NCBI RefSeq assembly: GCF_035222275.1
Contig: NC_085881.1
Location: forward strand, 2,604,001 to 2,668,000
DNA: 64,000 nucleotides
Source: Podospora bellae-mahoneyi
Taxonomy: Eukaryota; Ascomycota; Sordariomycetes; Sordariales; Podosporaceae
Reading direction: 5' to 3'
Under the pieces are notes generated by a model, which saw nothing but the letters and a program-made list of their open reading frames with translations, was not told where the DNA came from and made no database searches. The position numbers and the translations under genes are program-made. Numbering within the stretch: the first letter of the stretch is position 1; each line of letters opens with the position of its first letter. Positions 1 through 11,708 of this stretch are shown here, piece after piece.

Positions 1-451
1 TTTGAGCTTGCCGAACCCATATCCGCTTCGTATATACAGGCTACCCAAACATCCAGACGTTAATGTACACTATCGCACCCTCATCGGAAATCGTCACCCA
101 TTCGTAACCTGTTTCTGGAGAACAATCCCGAGCGCCTGAGCCCCTGACCATTCCACGCTATCAAGCATCTAACAAATTGACTTCCTGGGTAATAACCTCC
201 TGATGCAATACGCCCCCCCGCCCACTTTTAGGAAGCCTCCCTTTATGACATTTGCTTTTAATACAGTACACGGCGGCCCATGATCAACTCCCCCAGGCCA
301 TTACAAACAACAATAAATCAAAAAATGTGTATATGGTATATGTTCCGGTAGTCCTTTCGTATCGACGACCTCGCTGAGATCATGACATCGTGGCTACCTA
401 ACTTCATTTATATGGGAAAAAACAGAAGCACAAGCGTGCTATCCGCTATTT
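1..451. other. 3' flank of sec61, no gene seen
   Basis: No convincing reading frame. It lies downstream of the sec61 stop at 452-454 and probably holds that gene's 3' UTR and terminator plus the edge of the next intergenic space. Confidence 0.5.
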
Positions 452-2169
452 TTAACCCATGATCATCCCCTTCATGCCGGACAGATCACCCTCCTTGGCA
501 GCGATCTCGAAGTACCCATAGATGATGCTGGATACACAGGTTAGCATGATGTACAACTTGAAGAGTGGAGATGTGGGTAAACTTACGTAACAGCAAGAAG
601 AGTTCCGGTACCGGAGCCGAGCGCACCCATGAGGTCGCTGGCAACAGAGAGAGCACCAATGCAGGCGCCACCGAAGGCAGCGGCAGTGGGGATAATGCGC
701 TTGAGCTCCTTGTACATGCTCTGCTCACGGTGGCCAGCCATAACGAGACCCTGGTCCTTGAGTTGCTTGGCAACATCGCGGGGGCTGGAGCCAGAAACCT
801 CAATCCAGGTCTTGGAGAAGACCGCGCAGGCGGTGAGCATGTAGGCAATGTAGACGAAGGTGTGGATGGGGTCAAGCATGGCGTCCTTGAAGTTGAGGGG
901 AGGAGACATGTAGTAGACGAGACCGGAGATGGCAGAGAGCTGCGAAGAGCCGTCCTTGGCCTCCCAGACACCGAAAAGACGGACCAGAAGGTTCTCGGAG
1001 AAGCGAGAGTAGAGCATCTGGCTGATCAGGAAGATGTTGGAGGAGAGGGCGGACTGAAGCATGATGGGCATGTTTGAGGTGTAAAACAGGCGGATGGGGT
1101 ACGAGCCACGAGCACCACGCTGGCGGGACGACTTGACAGGGATCTCGACGCGGAAGCCCTGGAGGTAGATGACAGCGGCGAAGACGAGGAGGGTGGCGAG
1201 GAGGTTCATGATGTTGGGCAGGTTTTGTCTGTAGAAAGCCTCCTGGAGAGCTCTCTGCTTGTTGGGCCAGGTCATGAGGAGGTGGAAGAGAGCGATAACG
1301 GCACCCTCGTACTCGGGGCCACGGCCGGTGTTGATCGAGGTGGGGGAGAAAGCCTTCCACATGATAGACTCGCAGATGTTGGTGGCAATGAAGAGCGAGA
1401 TACCGCTGCCCAGACCATAGCCCTTCTGGAGGAGCTCATCGAGGAGAATGACGATCATGCCAGCAAGAACCAGCTGAAGGATCAGGAGGAAGACAATACC
1501 GGCACCGAGATCGCTGGGAGGGCCGTAGAGACCGGTGAAGACGTAGACAGTGGCGGTACCAACGGAGAGAATGAGGGCGAAGAGCTTCTGGGCGGTTTGG
1601 TAGAGCTCACGGTCGGACTTGAGGTCGAGGTTGACATCGATCATGTGGGTGCCGGCAAGAAGCTGGAAGACCATGCCAGACGAGATAATGGGAGTGATAC
1701 CCAATTCCATCAGTGTACCACGGTTACTCGCCATCATCATGCGCAGCCAGTATAGAGGATCGGATGTGTCTGACGAGACAATGCCGTAGAGGGGCATCTG
1801 GCTCATCACCAAGAAGATGAGCAGTGTCAAGCCAGTCCACATCAACTTTTGGTTGAAGGGAATCTTGGTCTCTGGCTGCTGAACCTCGGGGAGGAACGGC
1901 ACAAAGGGCTTGACCAGGTCGAGAAATCGTACTGCATGGCGAAGACTGGTCAGCGCAACTGTCGCAAACGGGAGCTTCTCAGGTGGGAGCTGGCGATGCT
2001 AGAGGGCGGAACCGGCAAAAGGAGATGCCAATTGCAAAGGCGCAAAGCTCAAAAGAGGCGGGACAGCTGTTGTTGGGCGAGGTTGATGGCCAGCGCGAAG
2101 CTGTCGTCATGACGCGCCAGGGAAGTGGGCAGACAGGTCAGGCCAGGTCAGGTACTTACAAGAACTCAT
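452..2169 (-). CDS. sec61: Sec61 alpha subunit of the ER protein translocon
   Basis: This is the channel-forming subunit of the ER translocon, a multi-span membrane protein of about ten helices. Spliced model: complement(452..527, 587..1931, 2160..2169), 476 aa, close to yeast Sec61p. The first exon is only 10 nt, encoding MSS plus one base. It joins across a GTAAGT intron to give [20 protein letters not shown], the canonical Sec61 N-terminus. The middle exon carries [10 protein letters not shown], the plug and channel helices and [20 protein letters not shown], a cytosolic ribosome-contact loop. The last exon gives [17 protein letters not shown]. All phases agree. It is divergent from the tRNA isopentenyltransferase across a 510-bp shared promoter. 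Family identity is certain; only the micro-exon boundaries are inferred. Confidence 0.96.
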
Positions 2170-2679
2170 GGTGGGCAGTGGGATGTGGAAAGAGAAAAAA
2201 ATAAATTAGTAAACCATCCAGAAGAAAAGGAAGGGCGTCAGTGAGCGACAACGACTCTTGGGGATGGCGAGTGTCGTCGGCGCAATTGGGGGAAGAAAAA
2301 AAGGAAGAAGGTGATGCTCAGCTCTGGATATGGAGCAGAGGAGGCGGCTGCGTAGAGATCTGGCTTCAAAAGTTATTCTGTGATGTGTCCAATTTCGAAT
2401 GGATCCACACGTGACCCCTGACCACCCAAAACGCTGCGCACGTCCCCCTTTCCCTGTGCAGCGACCAGCCTGCGGCCAGCTCCGACCAGACCAAGCTTTT
2501 TGCCAAACACCAAGGGTCCCCTTCTCCAATTGGCCGTTGGAGAGACATGGGGAGCCTCACATTCACTTCAAAGTGAATTTGGAGCTGGAAAAAGAAGAGA
2601 ATCTCATCAAAATTATGAGCTGGCTTACCTATCCATAGTTGGCTGGCCGCACACAACAACATCCCTTCCTACCTCCCAC
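2170..2679. promoter_or_regulatory. Divergent promoter sec61 / tRNA isopentenyltransferase
   Basis: 510 bp between two opposing start codons. No open frame of note. It must hold both core promoters. I see no clear TATA box, in keeping with two housekeeping genes. Confidence 0.5.
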
Positions 2680-4255
2680 ATGAAGTTCTTTCTGCAAACT
2701 CTGCGACTCTTCTCCACAGCATCCCGCGTGCAGATACCAGTATCAAAAGCACCACAAATCCCCATTATCAAGAGAATGAAGCCTCTCATTATCATCTATG
2801 GGTCAACCGGCACCGGCAAGTCAGATGTAAGTGCATCTCATCTAGCCTTGGCGTCCGTTGTTGACCACTGTCCCATAATAGCTCGCCGTTGAGCTGGCCA
2901 CCCGCTTCAACGGCGAGGTCATCAACGCCGATGCCATGCAAATGTATAAAGGCCTGCCCATCATCACCAACAAGATCACCCTCAAAGAGCAGAAGGGGAT
3001 TCCTCATCACTTACTTGGTAACATCGAGCTGGGCGAAGATCCCTGGTTTGTGACCCGCTTCAAGCAGGAAGCCACTCGTATCATCTCTGAGATCCGTTCC
3101 CGAGACAAACTTCCCATCCTAGTTGGTGGCAGCTCCTACTACATCGATGGCCTCCTATTTGACCAGAGACTTGTGGAGAACCAAAAGACCTCCGAAGAGG
3201 GCTGGACCTCAAACCGCGAAGAACTGGCAGCGCAGCATCCCATCCTCAACAGCTCAGGTGAAGCTATGTGGGCAAAACTTCGCGAAGTAGATCCTGCCAT
3301 GGCCGACAAATGGCACCCGAATGACGTCCGCAAGATTCGAACCTCGCTTGAAATCTACTTTGCTACGGGCCGCACAGCATCAGAAATCTATGCAGAACAG
3401 AAAACCAAGAAACGAGCCAGATCGCCATATCAGGACCCAAGTCTTGGTGATGTTCTCATCTTTTGGCTCTATGCCCATCGCGACCCCCTCAACACTCGTC
3501 TCGACAAACGAGTGGACAAAATGGTCAAGAACGGTCTGGTAGATGAAACTTCTGAAGTCTACGAGTACCTCCAATCTCGTCTAGCCACCGGTGAAACAGT
3601 CGATCGTTCCAAGGGAATCTGGCAGTCTATCGGATTTCGCCAGTTCGAGCCTTATCTCCAAGCCCGGAAGGAAAACCCGGATGATGAGGCCAATCTAGCA
3701 AAGTTGATGGCTGCCGGGATAGAGGATACCAAGACAGCGACCCGCCAGTATGCTAAGTACCAGCTAAGGTGGATGTCTACCAAGACCCTCACTTCTCTCC
3801 AGGAAGAGAACCTGATGGACAAGCTCTATCTCCTTGATAGCTCCAATCTCGACACCTGGCACCAGGAAGTCTTGGACAAGGGCGTTTACATCGCTGAGAA
3901 GTTTCTTACCAGCAAGGAGTCGCTCCCTGCTCCTATCTCAATCTCAGAGGCCGCTCGTGAGGTGCTGGCCGAGGCGCTTGAGAGGAGTAACCGAAAGGAT
4001 ACACCATGTCGAAAATACTGTGAGGTGTGCGAAAAGACTTTGCTGACCGAGGAACTATGGCAACAGCACATCAAGAGCACGAAACACAGCAAGGTGGTAA
4101 GAGCAAAGAGGAAGAGGGCGTTGATACCCGCCGACCGCGTTCCATCAAGGGCGCTTACGAAGGTTGATGATGATGATAGCAATTTGGAGCCAGAGACAAA
4201 AACACAGAAGATCGAGGACGAAAATCTACAAGAACAAAATTTGGAAGGCAAATAA
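2680..4255 (+). CDS. mod5: tRNA dimethylallyltransferase (Mod5 family), dual-start
   Basis: It transfers a dimethylallyl group to adenosine 37 of tRNAs that read UNN codons. Spliced model: 2680..2826, 2882..4255, 506 aa. The P-loop GSTGTGKSD lies at residues 41-49 and is followed after the intron by LAVELATRFNGEVINADAMQ, the DMAPP transferase core. A C-terminal C2H2 finger (CEVCEKTLL...HIKSTKH, about 429-451) is the tRNA-binding extension of eukaryotic Mod5. Two in-frame ATGs precede the P-loop. The first (2680) opens an Arg/Ser/Thr-rich, acid-free leader, MKFFLQTLRLFSTASRVQ, that looks like a mitochondrial presequence. The second (2776, Met33) starts a leaderless form. In yeast, Mod5 uses two starts to supply mitochondria and cytosol/nucleus; the same arrangement is inferred here. 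It ends in a Lys- and acid-rich tail. Confidence 0.93.
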
Positions 4256-4414
4256 AAATGAACCATCTACCACACATCCGGGCCTCGAACCCATGCCGCA
4301 GAATTAGATGCGGGCTACACAACCAAACTTAATTTCAGGCTTTTGCAACCAATTCACCTTTGACTTCTCGACTTCTTTCCTCTCTCTCAATCTAAATAGG
4401 TAAACTCAGCAACC

Positions 4415-4756
4415 ATGATCACCTCCAACCCACAACCTCACCCTTACAACCCCGGCACCACCCTCCACCTCCACACTCATGTCCTACCCTGCCCTTTCGG
4501 CACCATAGACGCCTGCTTCTACGGTGAGCCCAAAAAGGTCTATAACAAATACAACGGCTTCAACAACTTTCCCGGCTGCCGGGATCAGATATTGGATTTC
4601 GTACTGGATAACCGCCCCGTCAAAACCACCCCCATGCCCCTCGACACCATCCCATTCACCATCACCAAAACCGTCATCGGCCCCAAGCCATTCGACCTTG
4701 ACAACTACCGCCAGGAAGAAGAGGAAGAAAAAAGAGAGGGAAGTTCAAAACAGTAA
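4415..4756 (+). CDS. Hypothetical small protein, 113 aa
   Basis: I do not recognise a family. The protein starts MITSNPQPHPYNPG, has one compact central stretch (CFYGEPKKVYNKYNGFNNF) with two nearby cysteines, and ends in a Glu/Lys-rich tail. There is no signal peptide or membrane span. It lies 160 bp after the tRNA isopentenyltransferase on the same strand and is convergent with lys4. The ATG is preceded by AACC, a usual fungal context, and the frame is Pro- and Thr-rich without being low-complexity throughout. It could be a real small gene or a chance frame in the 3' region. Confidence 0.4.
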   Translation: MITSNPQPHPYNPGTTLHLHTHVLPCPFGTIDACFYGEPKKVYNKYNGFNNFPGCRDQILDFVLDNRPVKTTPMPLDTIPFTITKTVIGPKPFDLDNYRQEEEEEKREGSSKQ

Positions 4757-5058
4757 TAGTGACAGTATAAAGAGAGTTAAAAAAAAGACAAAACACAGAG
4801 GGCAACGGCCCTGCTTACAATAAAAACTCAAACATATTGTTCATCAAAAATCTCAGTTTTCCATTCCATCGTCTGTCTGCTCATGAACCCCCAATTTTCA
4901 TATACCATAAATTTTGTGTAACCAAGCAAAAGAAAAATCCTCCAAAAGCCCACCCACCAACGCAGAAACAATGGTATCACCTGCAAAGAAGAGGGCCATA
5001 CATGCATGCTATATACAACCAAAAACCAAACCCAGTCTTCTTTACAAGACCAGGTATC
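4757..5058. other. Convergent intergenic, 3' UTRs
   Basis: About 300 bp between the small ORF and the lys4 stop. A-rich, probably 3' UTR and polyadenylation signals; no gene seen. Confidence 0.4.
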
Positions 5059-7459
5059 TCAAGCCTCAATCTGGCTCTTAACCCACTTCTCCAACCCTCC
5101 CCTCGCAATGATCTCCTGCACATTTGGTGGGAGCTCACCCACCTTCTGGCTCCACTGCTGGCCACCCTCACCCTCGGTGACAGTGACCTTGCTCCTCCTC
5201 ACATCCCACACCAACTTCCAGCCCGTCCTCCGGGTAAGCACCTTGTTACCCTCACCATCAGCCTTGAAAGTCTCCCTCAACCTCTGCACCAGCCTCGGTA
5301 CCTCAACGCCCATCAGCGCATTGTTGATGCTGTTCCTGCTAAAAATGTTACCAAAGCTGCCTGAGACCACAAGCGGAATCTTCTTGGCCAGGATAGCAGT
5401 AGCAGCCTGCTCACGCGAGCTACCACAACCAAAGTTGAAACCAGAAACAAGGATATCACCCTCCTTGGCCACCTGGCCAAACTCCTTGTCGTAGTTCTCC
5501 ATGCAGACCTCGGCCATCTTTTCGGTGGTGACGTTGTCTTGATAGGTGTACTTGCCGGGGTAGATACCATCAGTGTTGATGTTGTCGGCGTCGCAAAAGA
5601 CAATCTCGCCCTCGATCTTCTCAGGGAAGCCAGGGAGGATCTCGGTGAGGGTCTCGTCCTCGGCAGCGGACTCAGCAGCAGCAGCCTCGTCACCAGAGAA
5701 CTCCTTCTCAGCACTGGCAATCATGCTGTCGGCCTGAGCGATCAGCTTGTCGAGAGCCTCCTCAATGCTCATGGCCTTGTCCTGCACCACATCTCCGTTA
5801 CCCTCGCCAATGATGACCTTCTCGACACCCTCTGGCTTCTGGTACCAGCCTGGACCAGCAATCTTGCCCTTGAGGGCGCTGGCAGCAACGACTTCGGGGC
5901 TGGCAAGATAGGCCTTGGCATCGGTGGAACCCATTCTGCCCTTGAAGTTGCGGTTGCTGGCGCTGATACCGACCTCACCGGGCTCGAGCAGACCAGTTCC
6001 GAGACCAATACAAGGGCCACAGCCAGAGGGGAGGGGCTCGGCACCAGCGGCAAGGAGCACCTGCCAGTCACCCGCCTCCTCAGCAGCCGCTTGCTCCAGC
6101 GTAGAAGCAGCAGCAATGTAGAACTTGACACCCTCAGCAACCTTGGGAATAACGCCGTCCTTGGCGACTTCCCTGAACACATTAGCGGCGGCGGCGATAT
6201 CAGAGGCACGGGAGTTGGTGCAAGAAACAAGGTAGGCCTTGTTCAGCTTGATATCCTGGGCCTCGAGGTCCTTAAGTGGGGTAGCAACCTTGACGGAGTT
6301 GGGGCCAGCAACAAATGGCGAGAGAGTAGACAGGTTGAGATAGAGTGACTTGGCATAGGTGGCACCAGGGTCGGCTCTAAGCTGGTTGTTGATCAAATCG
6401 TCAATCTTCTCGTGTGTGAACTTGCCCTTGGCGGCCTCGGGGTTGAACATGGCCGCCGTCGTCGCCTTGGCTCTGAGCCATTGCTGCAAGACAGAGTCGA
6501 TAGGGAACAGTCCACTGAGAGCACCCCACTCGGTGGTCATGTTGGCGATAGCCAGACGGTCATCGATGGAAAGGCTACGCATGGTCTCCTCAGAGCCGGT
6601 AAACTCGATGGCGTGGTTGAGAACGTCGTCATTGTTGAACAGACCGCAAAGAGCGACGATCACATCCTTGCCAGTTACTCCAGGTGGGAGAATGCCAGTG
6701 AGGGTAACCTTGGCAATTGGGGGAATCTGCCACCAGGTTCGCCCTGTAGCCCAGATGCTGGCAGCATCGGTGCGCACCATGGGTGTACCCAGGCAGCCCA
6801 CACCACCATACATGTTGCTGTGGGAGTCTGAGGCAACAGTGACGGTTCCTGGCCACGCATAGCCCTCCTCCACCATGATCTGGTGACCAATACCCCGACC
6901 AGCAGGGTAAAAGTCAACGCCGTGCTTGCCAGCAAACTCCTCGATCTGACGATACTTTTTCAAGTTGGCCTCGCTCTTGTTCTGGACGTCGTGATCCAGC
7001 GTCATAACGACCTGCCTGTTGTCATGAATCTTGGAGGCGCCGATGGACATGAACTTCATGGCGACTGGCCATGAGTTGTCGTGCGTCATGCAGTGGTGTG
7101 GTGCGAGGGTCACATAGTCGCCAGACTTGACCGTCTTGCCTGGCGCAAGGCCCACCGAGTATCTCTGGACGATCTTTTCGGTCAATGTTTGTGGTGTTTG
7201 GGTGGCAGACTTGGCGGAGGGAAGAGGGGCAGCGTTCTCGAGCTGGGAGTGGAAGGCTTCTTGATGAAGGCGTGGTGTTGTGGAATAGGCGGCGGTGCGC
7301 ACTCGAGGAATCGACAATGGTCTCTGACTCCTCGCTGACAGGAGGACCTGACGGCCACCCCGGCTTGCGGCCAGAGCTAGACTTCTTCTCTGGTGGATGG
7401 TTAGCCATTGAGTCCCAAACGAGGTGTTTTTTATTGCGACATACCACAGGCGCAAACAT
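5059..7459 (-). CDS. lys4: Mitochondrial homoaconitase (lysine biosynthesis)
   Basis: It carries out the homocitrate/homoisocitrate isomerisation of the fungal alpha-aminoadipate lysine pathway in the mitochondrial matrix. Model: complement(5059..7389, 7445..7459), 781 aa. A 15-nt first exon (MFAPV) joins across a 55-nt GTATGT...CCACCAG intron to give [17 protein letters not shown], a basic, acid-free mitochondrial presequence. Without splicing the frame also stays open upstream but loses this leader, so the spliced form is preferred. The 4Fe-4S cysteines are Cys395 (SCTNSRASD) and Cys462/Cys465 (GCGPCIGLG). The aconitase N-terminal domain ([18 protein letters not shown]) and the C-terminal swivel domain ([10 protein letters not shown]) are both present. 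Length matches fungal LysF/Lys4 rather than aconitase. Divergent from the Zn2Cys6 factor. Confidence 0.94.
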
Positions 7460-9459
7460 GATTGTCTTGAGAGAGCAACAATCTCGCCAATTCCAAAAAA
7501 CACACCACGATATCAAGACAAATGGAGAGTGGATTGCGGGATCGGAGGGGACGATTGCAAATGTCTCCAATTCGAGTGGGTGGGCGACATGAAATTTTAG
7601 TGGGGAGTGGCCACCGGCCGGCAAAAGACCCCTGTTGTTTGAACCCCAGATTGCCGTTCGCCCTCACCGTTCACCGGACTGCTCACGTGCCCGCCGGCAG
7701 AGGGCTCACCGTGCCCTTGGCATCTTTACGGAGTAACGCGGTGCCATGATACCGAACCCACCTCGTCTATGACCTCAGCACCATCTAAAACACTGAGGAA
7801 TTTGGGCGTCGATACCCCTGGTGAGCCATATTGATGTACATGGTTTCATTATAAGCCACAATTCGCACAATAAACCAGCCCACAGCCGGGACCTTTCATA
7901 ACTTCAAAAGCATGTGATCCCGGGATACTGTGCCGTGCTCCGTACTTCTTATTCGCAGGACGGGGAGTGCGGGCTCCGGACAGTTTGTATGTCGGAGCAA
8001 ATCCTGCCCGGACATGCGACGGAACCGTACCGGCAACATCGCACACCTTCCGCAGACCTGTGTATCGCCAGAGGCCTCCAGAAATGAGCTGTGAGGCGGC
8101 GACTATGGTATATGTATGCGGTATGTGTAGATAATTTCCGAGTTTTCCGTCGTCGTCGAATGATTGTTTCGAGTTACGGCAAGAGGCGCTGGTAAGGTAA
8201 GAGCTGGAAAAGGGGCCAACTTGACAGTTCCATATCCAACACTGTGGGTGGCCTGTGATCTCCATGTGTGCAGACTTGTTGAGCCTCACGAAGTTGAGGT
8301 TAAAGTAAACAAACTTGCGGTTACAGCCGAAGGAAACACAGAGCTTAGGGAAGATGCAGATGCTTGGTAGATACGGTTATGGGAGCTTATTTAGGCCACC
8401 CCGGGCGTGCTCGTGTTCGCATTCCTCGCATCTTGAGCTCCCGTCCCAAGATCCGCGTATTCAGAATCTTATCGATCAAGGGGACAAGGTTAGCAGCGCT
8501 CCAATCAGCCCAATCGGGGAATTCGTGGCCCAATCACAGCGGCTATGCGCTAATAAGAGGCTGACAAAGCCGTCCTATTTCCTATCGGGGACACACCAAC
8601 ACCGATGTCCGACAAACAAAGAGATGCACAGAAGTCGCCCAGACTCCACCAGTTGCATTACGTAGCCGGCACGCACACTTTCCCGGCCACATTTCGCAGT
8701 GTTTGCGAGGTGCCAGTGGACCAGAGAAGACCAAATCGACACAGTCCTGAAAAATCCAATTGAAGATATCTCCACTCGGAGTGCTGGCTGTCCCCCTGGC
8801 CCCTGTCGACCAAAGCGAGGGCAGGAAAGATTCCGGCGGTACACAAGGAGCTCTTTGGGCATCCTCTATGAAGAAACTTTGGATGACTCTGCCTGATTCA
8901 ACTCACCTCACTCGATACTTACGAGCATCTCCCAATAAACATCAGATATCCCCGCTCCTGCAGCGTCACTTCAAACTTTAACCGTGGGTACTTATACGCC
9001 GAGGTGGGTGGCACAGGTCACACACAGTGTCGCTGACTGAGCTTAGGCATCCAGGGTGTTATTATTCAGGGAGAGCTTCTTTCGAAAACGAAAACGGTCT
9101 GGGAGTGGAGTTGAAGATCTCTCCCGCCATCTACACACCGCGCCCACGGTACAGCACCTACTAAACCCCCACCATACCCATACCTCTTTTGCCCCTCTAT
9201 TCTTAACGCCCGCCACACGCCCTCGCCCTCGACCTTGTTCTTGAGGTTCCGACGAGGTTCCATGTTACTCACTCCTTGCGGTAGCTACTAGGTTCGAAAG
9301 AATACGGATTCGAGAAAAATAGACTCAGCGTAGCATCATGCTAGCTGATTAGTCCCAATTCGCCTCTTCTGACTCTTTCGTTGTTGGTCTTGTTTCTCCT
9401 GCTCTCTCCGACGCGCGCAAAGGCAAAGGTTGTGCCACGGCTTGTTTTCTTCCGTCGCC
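7460..9459. promoter_or_regulatory. 2-kb divergent intergenic lys4 / Zn2Cys6 factor
   Basis: No supported gene; the short frames here are not protein-like. The last few hundred bases are probably the 5' leader of the transcription factor, with pyrimidine-rich tracts near 9360-9420. A long upstream region is common for fungal regulators. Confidence 0.4.
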
Positions 9460-11708
9460 ATGGCATCCTCATCCACCCCAAGCTCAACCACTTCGGCCCC
9501 CGTATCGAACCCCTCCGTCGCGCCGCCACCCTCGAACAAGCCCACGCGCATTCTTGCCTGCGTTCTATGCCAACACCGAAAGATCAAATGCGATAGAAAT
9601 TTTCCATGCTCCAACTGCACCAAGGCCAATGTCAAGTGTACACCATCCACTCCCGCCCCTGCGCGCAAGCGAAGACGACCAAACCAGGACCTCCAGGAGA
9701 GGCTGGCTCGCTGTGAAGAGTTGCTCAAAGAGTATGCGACCGAGAAGCCCGAGGGCAGTGTGACGACGCCAAGAGCATCGCAACAGCCTGCCTTCGATGA
9801 GAGCTATCTCAAATGGCAGCCAGCCGGCCAGCTGGTTAGGGATGAAGGGAGCATGCGGTTCATAGACAACCCAATGCTGAGCTCTGTTTATGATGAGGTG
9901 GGTTATTCTTGTCGCCTGTGTATCGCAGTTGAAGAAACATGCACTCACATAGGATGCGTCCCATACAGCTTCGAGCAATGAGGCAAATAGTCGACTCGGA
10001 TGACCACGATGATAGCACGTCTGATACTGCGCCTGATGAGAACTCAGATCTCCTCCTTGGCGATGGCTCCCCCAACATTAAAATCGAGACACTCTGGCCA
10101 GATGCCGCCCATGTGATACGTCTGTGGCAGATATATCTCGACAGGGTCAACCCACTGACAAAGATTATACACGTCCCGACTTTGCAACCGTACTTGGCCG
10201 AGGCGGTCGGCGGGTCGCAGTCATTGCCGAAGAATGTCGAAGCGCTTCTCTTCTCTATTTTTCTCATGGCTGTTGTCGCGCTAGACGCAGATGAATGTCA
10301 GAATCTGCTGGGTTACTCGAGAGAGGAAGCGCTTCAAAGGTTCTCGTCGGGTGTGCGGTTGGCCTTGCTCAGGCTGGGCTTCCTTAAGACCCACGATTTG
10401 ACCATTTTGCAGGCCCTTGTGATCTACCTGGTATGTCCATCAGCATCGTCTTGAAGGCGCTCCGGCTGCTAACACGGCGCACAGATCTCTCTACAAGGTC
10501 GATACAATCGCCATGCCGCGTGGATTCTCAACGGCGTAGTTATTCGTATCGCCCAAAAAATGGGAATGCATCGTGATGGCGAAACTCTTGGTCTCCCCCC
10601 ATTCGAATCTGAAATGCGCCGTCGGTTATGGTGGCAGATCATCATGGTCGATTCCAAATATGCCATCTTCTCCGGCCTCAGCCATTCGCTCCTTCCACGA
10701 AACTGGGACACAAAACCGCCCAAGAATCTCAACGACGCCGACATCTTCCCATCAGCGACAGAGCCATTCCAGGACCGCGAAGGGCCAACAGAGATGATTT
10801 TCTGCTTACTAATATACGCCTTTGCTAAATTCCTGGTGGAAACTCCGGGCTTCGATACTATGTTCTTGCTAACCTCACAAAGCGACTTTGTATCCGAACG
10901 TGATGGAGGAGGCCCTCCTGAACAAGAAATGATCGAGTACCGGCGGACGGTAGAAACCTTGGGCAACAACCTCCTCAGCATTCTCGACAAGTATTGCGAT
11001 CCTCTCGCCGGCCCAGTTCACCAAATGGCCGTCAACATGCGGACGCACATCATCGATAAGATCATGGAACTCATCACCCCAGCCAAACACCAGCCAGAAT
11101 GGGGCGGAGAGGTCCGCACACTCAAAGACAACACCTTCAAAATCGCCATCGGCACATTAGAGCACAACGAAGCAAACTACATCTCCACCAAGGACAAAGG
11201 CTTTATGTGGTTTTCCCTCGCACACTTCCAGATCGATATCTTCATGTACATGGCCGGCCAACTCTGCCACCGCACAGAAGGTGTACTAGTCGAACGGGCT
11301 TGGAGACAGGTCGAGGTGGTTTACACGTTCCACCCTGAGCTATTCGACACCAACAACAAACTCCATGCCGCGCTTGCAGTGTTTATCTTGAAGGCGTGGA
11401 GGAAGAGAGAAGAAACACTCACGCAAAGGACAGGCCACAGGCCAGAGACACCGTTCTACGTGGACAGGCTAAGGACATCGATGCCAAACGATGACTACAA
11501 ATCGGAGCCTACACCACCAGATCCTTACACACCGGCGGCGTTGGCAGTGGGGGCACACACAGGCATCCCGGACAACAATCTGGATTCATTCCTGGGGTAC
11601 CTGGATGCTAGTGCATTGGACTGGGATATGTTTGGGAACCAGATAAATGGCGGGGCAGGAGGCTCATCTTTTGGCGCTTTTGGGATGGGCCCCCAGGTAG
11701 AATGGTGA
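9460..11708 (+). CDS. Zn2Cys6 transcription factor
   Basis: A fungal binuclear zinc-cluster regulator. Model: 9460..9897, 9969..10430, 10485..11708, 707 aa, with two phase-0 introns. The zinc cluster is CVLCQHRKIKCDRNFPCSNC and following (Cys34, 37, 44, 50, 53, 60; spacing C-X2-C-X6-C-X5-C-X2-C-X6-C). A basic linker KRRRP and a short coiled coil (LQERLARCEELLKE) follow, the usual dimerisation element. The middle region (HVIRLWQIYLDRVNPLTKII, RYNRHAAWILNGVVIRIAQK, GMHRDG, EMRRRLWWQI) is the fungal-specific transcription factor domain. The C-terminus is acidic and Gly-rich and may activate. The target pathway cannot be read from sequence; neighbours are lys4 and an LPMO, and no cluster logic is evident. 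Confidence 0.92.

Noticed and set aside
4268-4320. tRNA-like sequence on the minus strand with a GGGTTCGAGGCCC T-arm-like motif and a CCGCA/TGCGG stem
   Set aside because: No matching 5' acceptor strand, the T stem is poor and the anticodon loop has eight bases; not a tRNA.
5539-6348. 269-codon frame antisense to lys4
   Set aside because: Shadow of lys4 codon bias; Leu/Gly/Asp-rich with no recognisable family.
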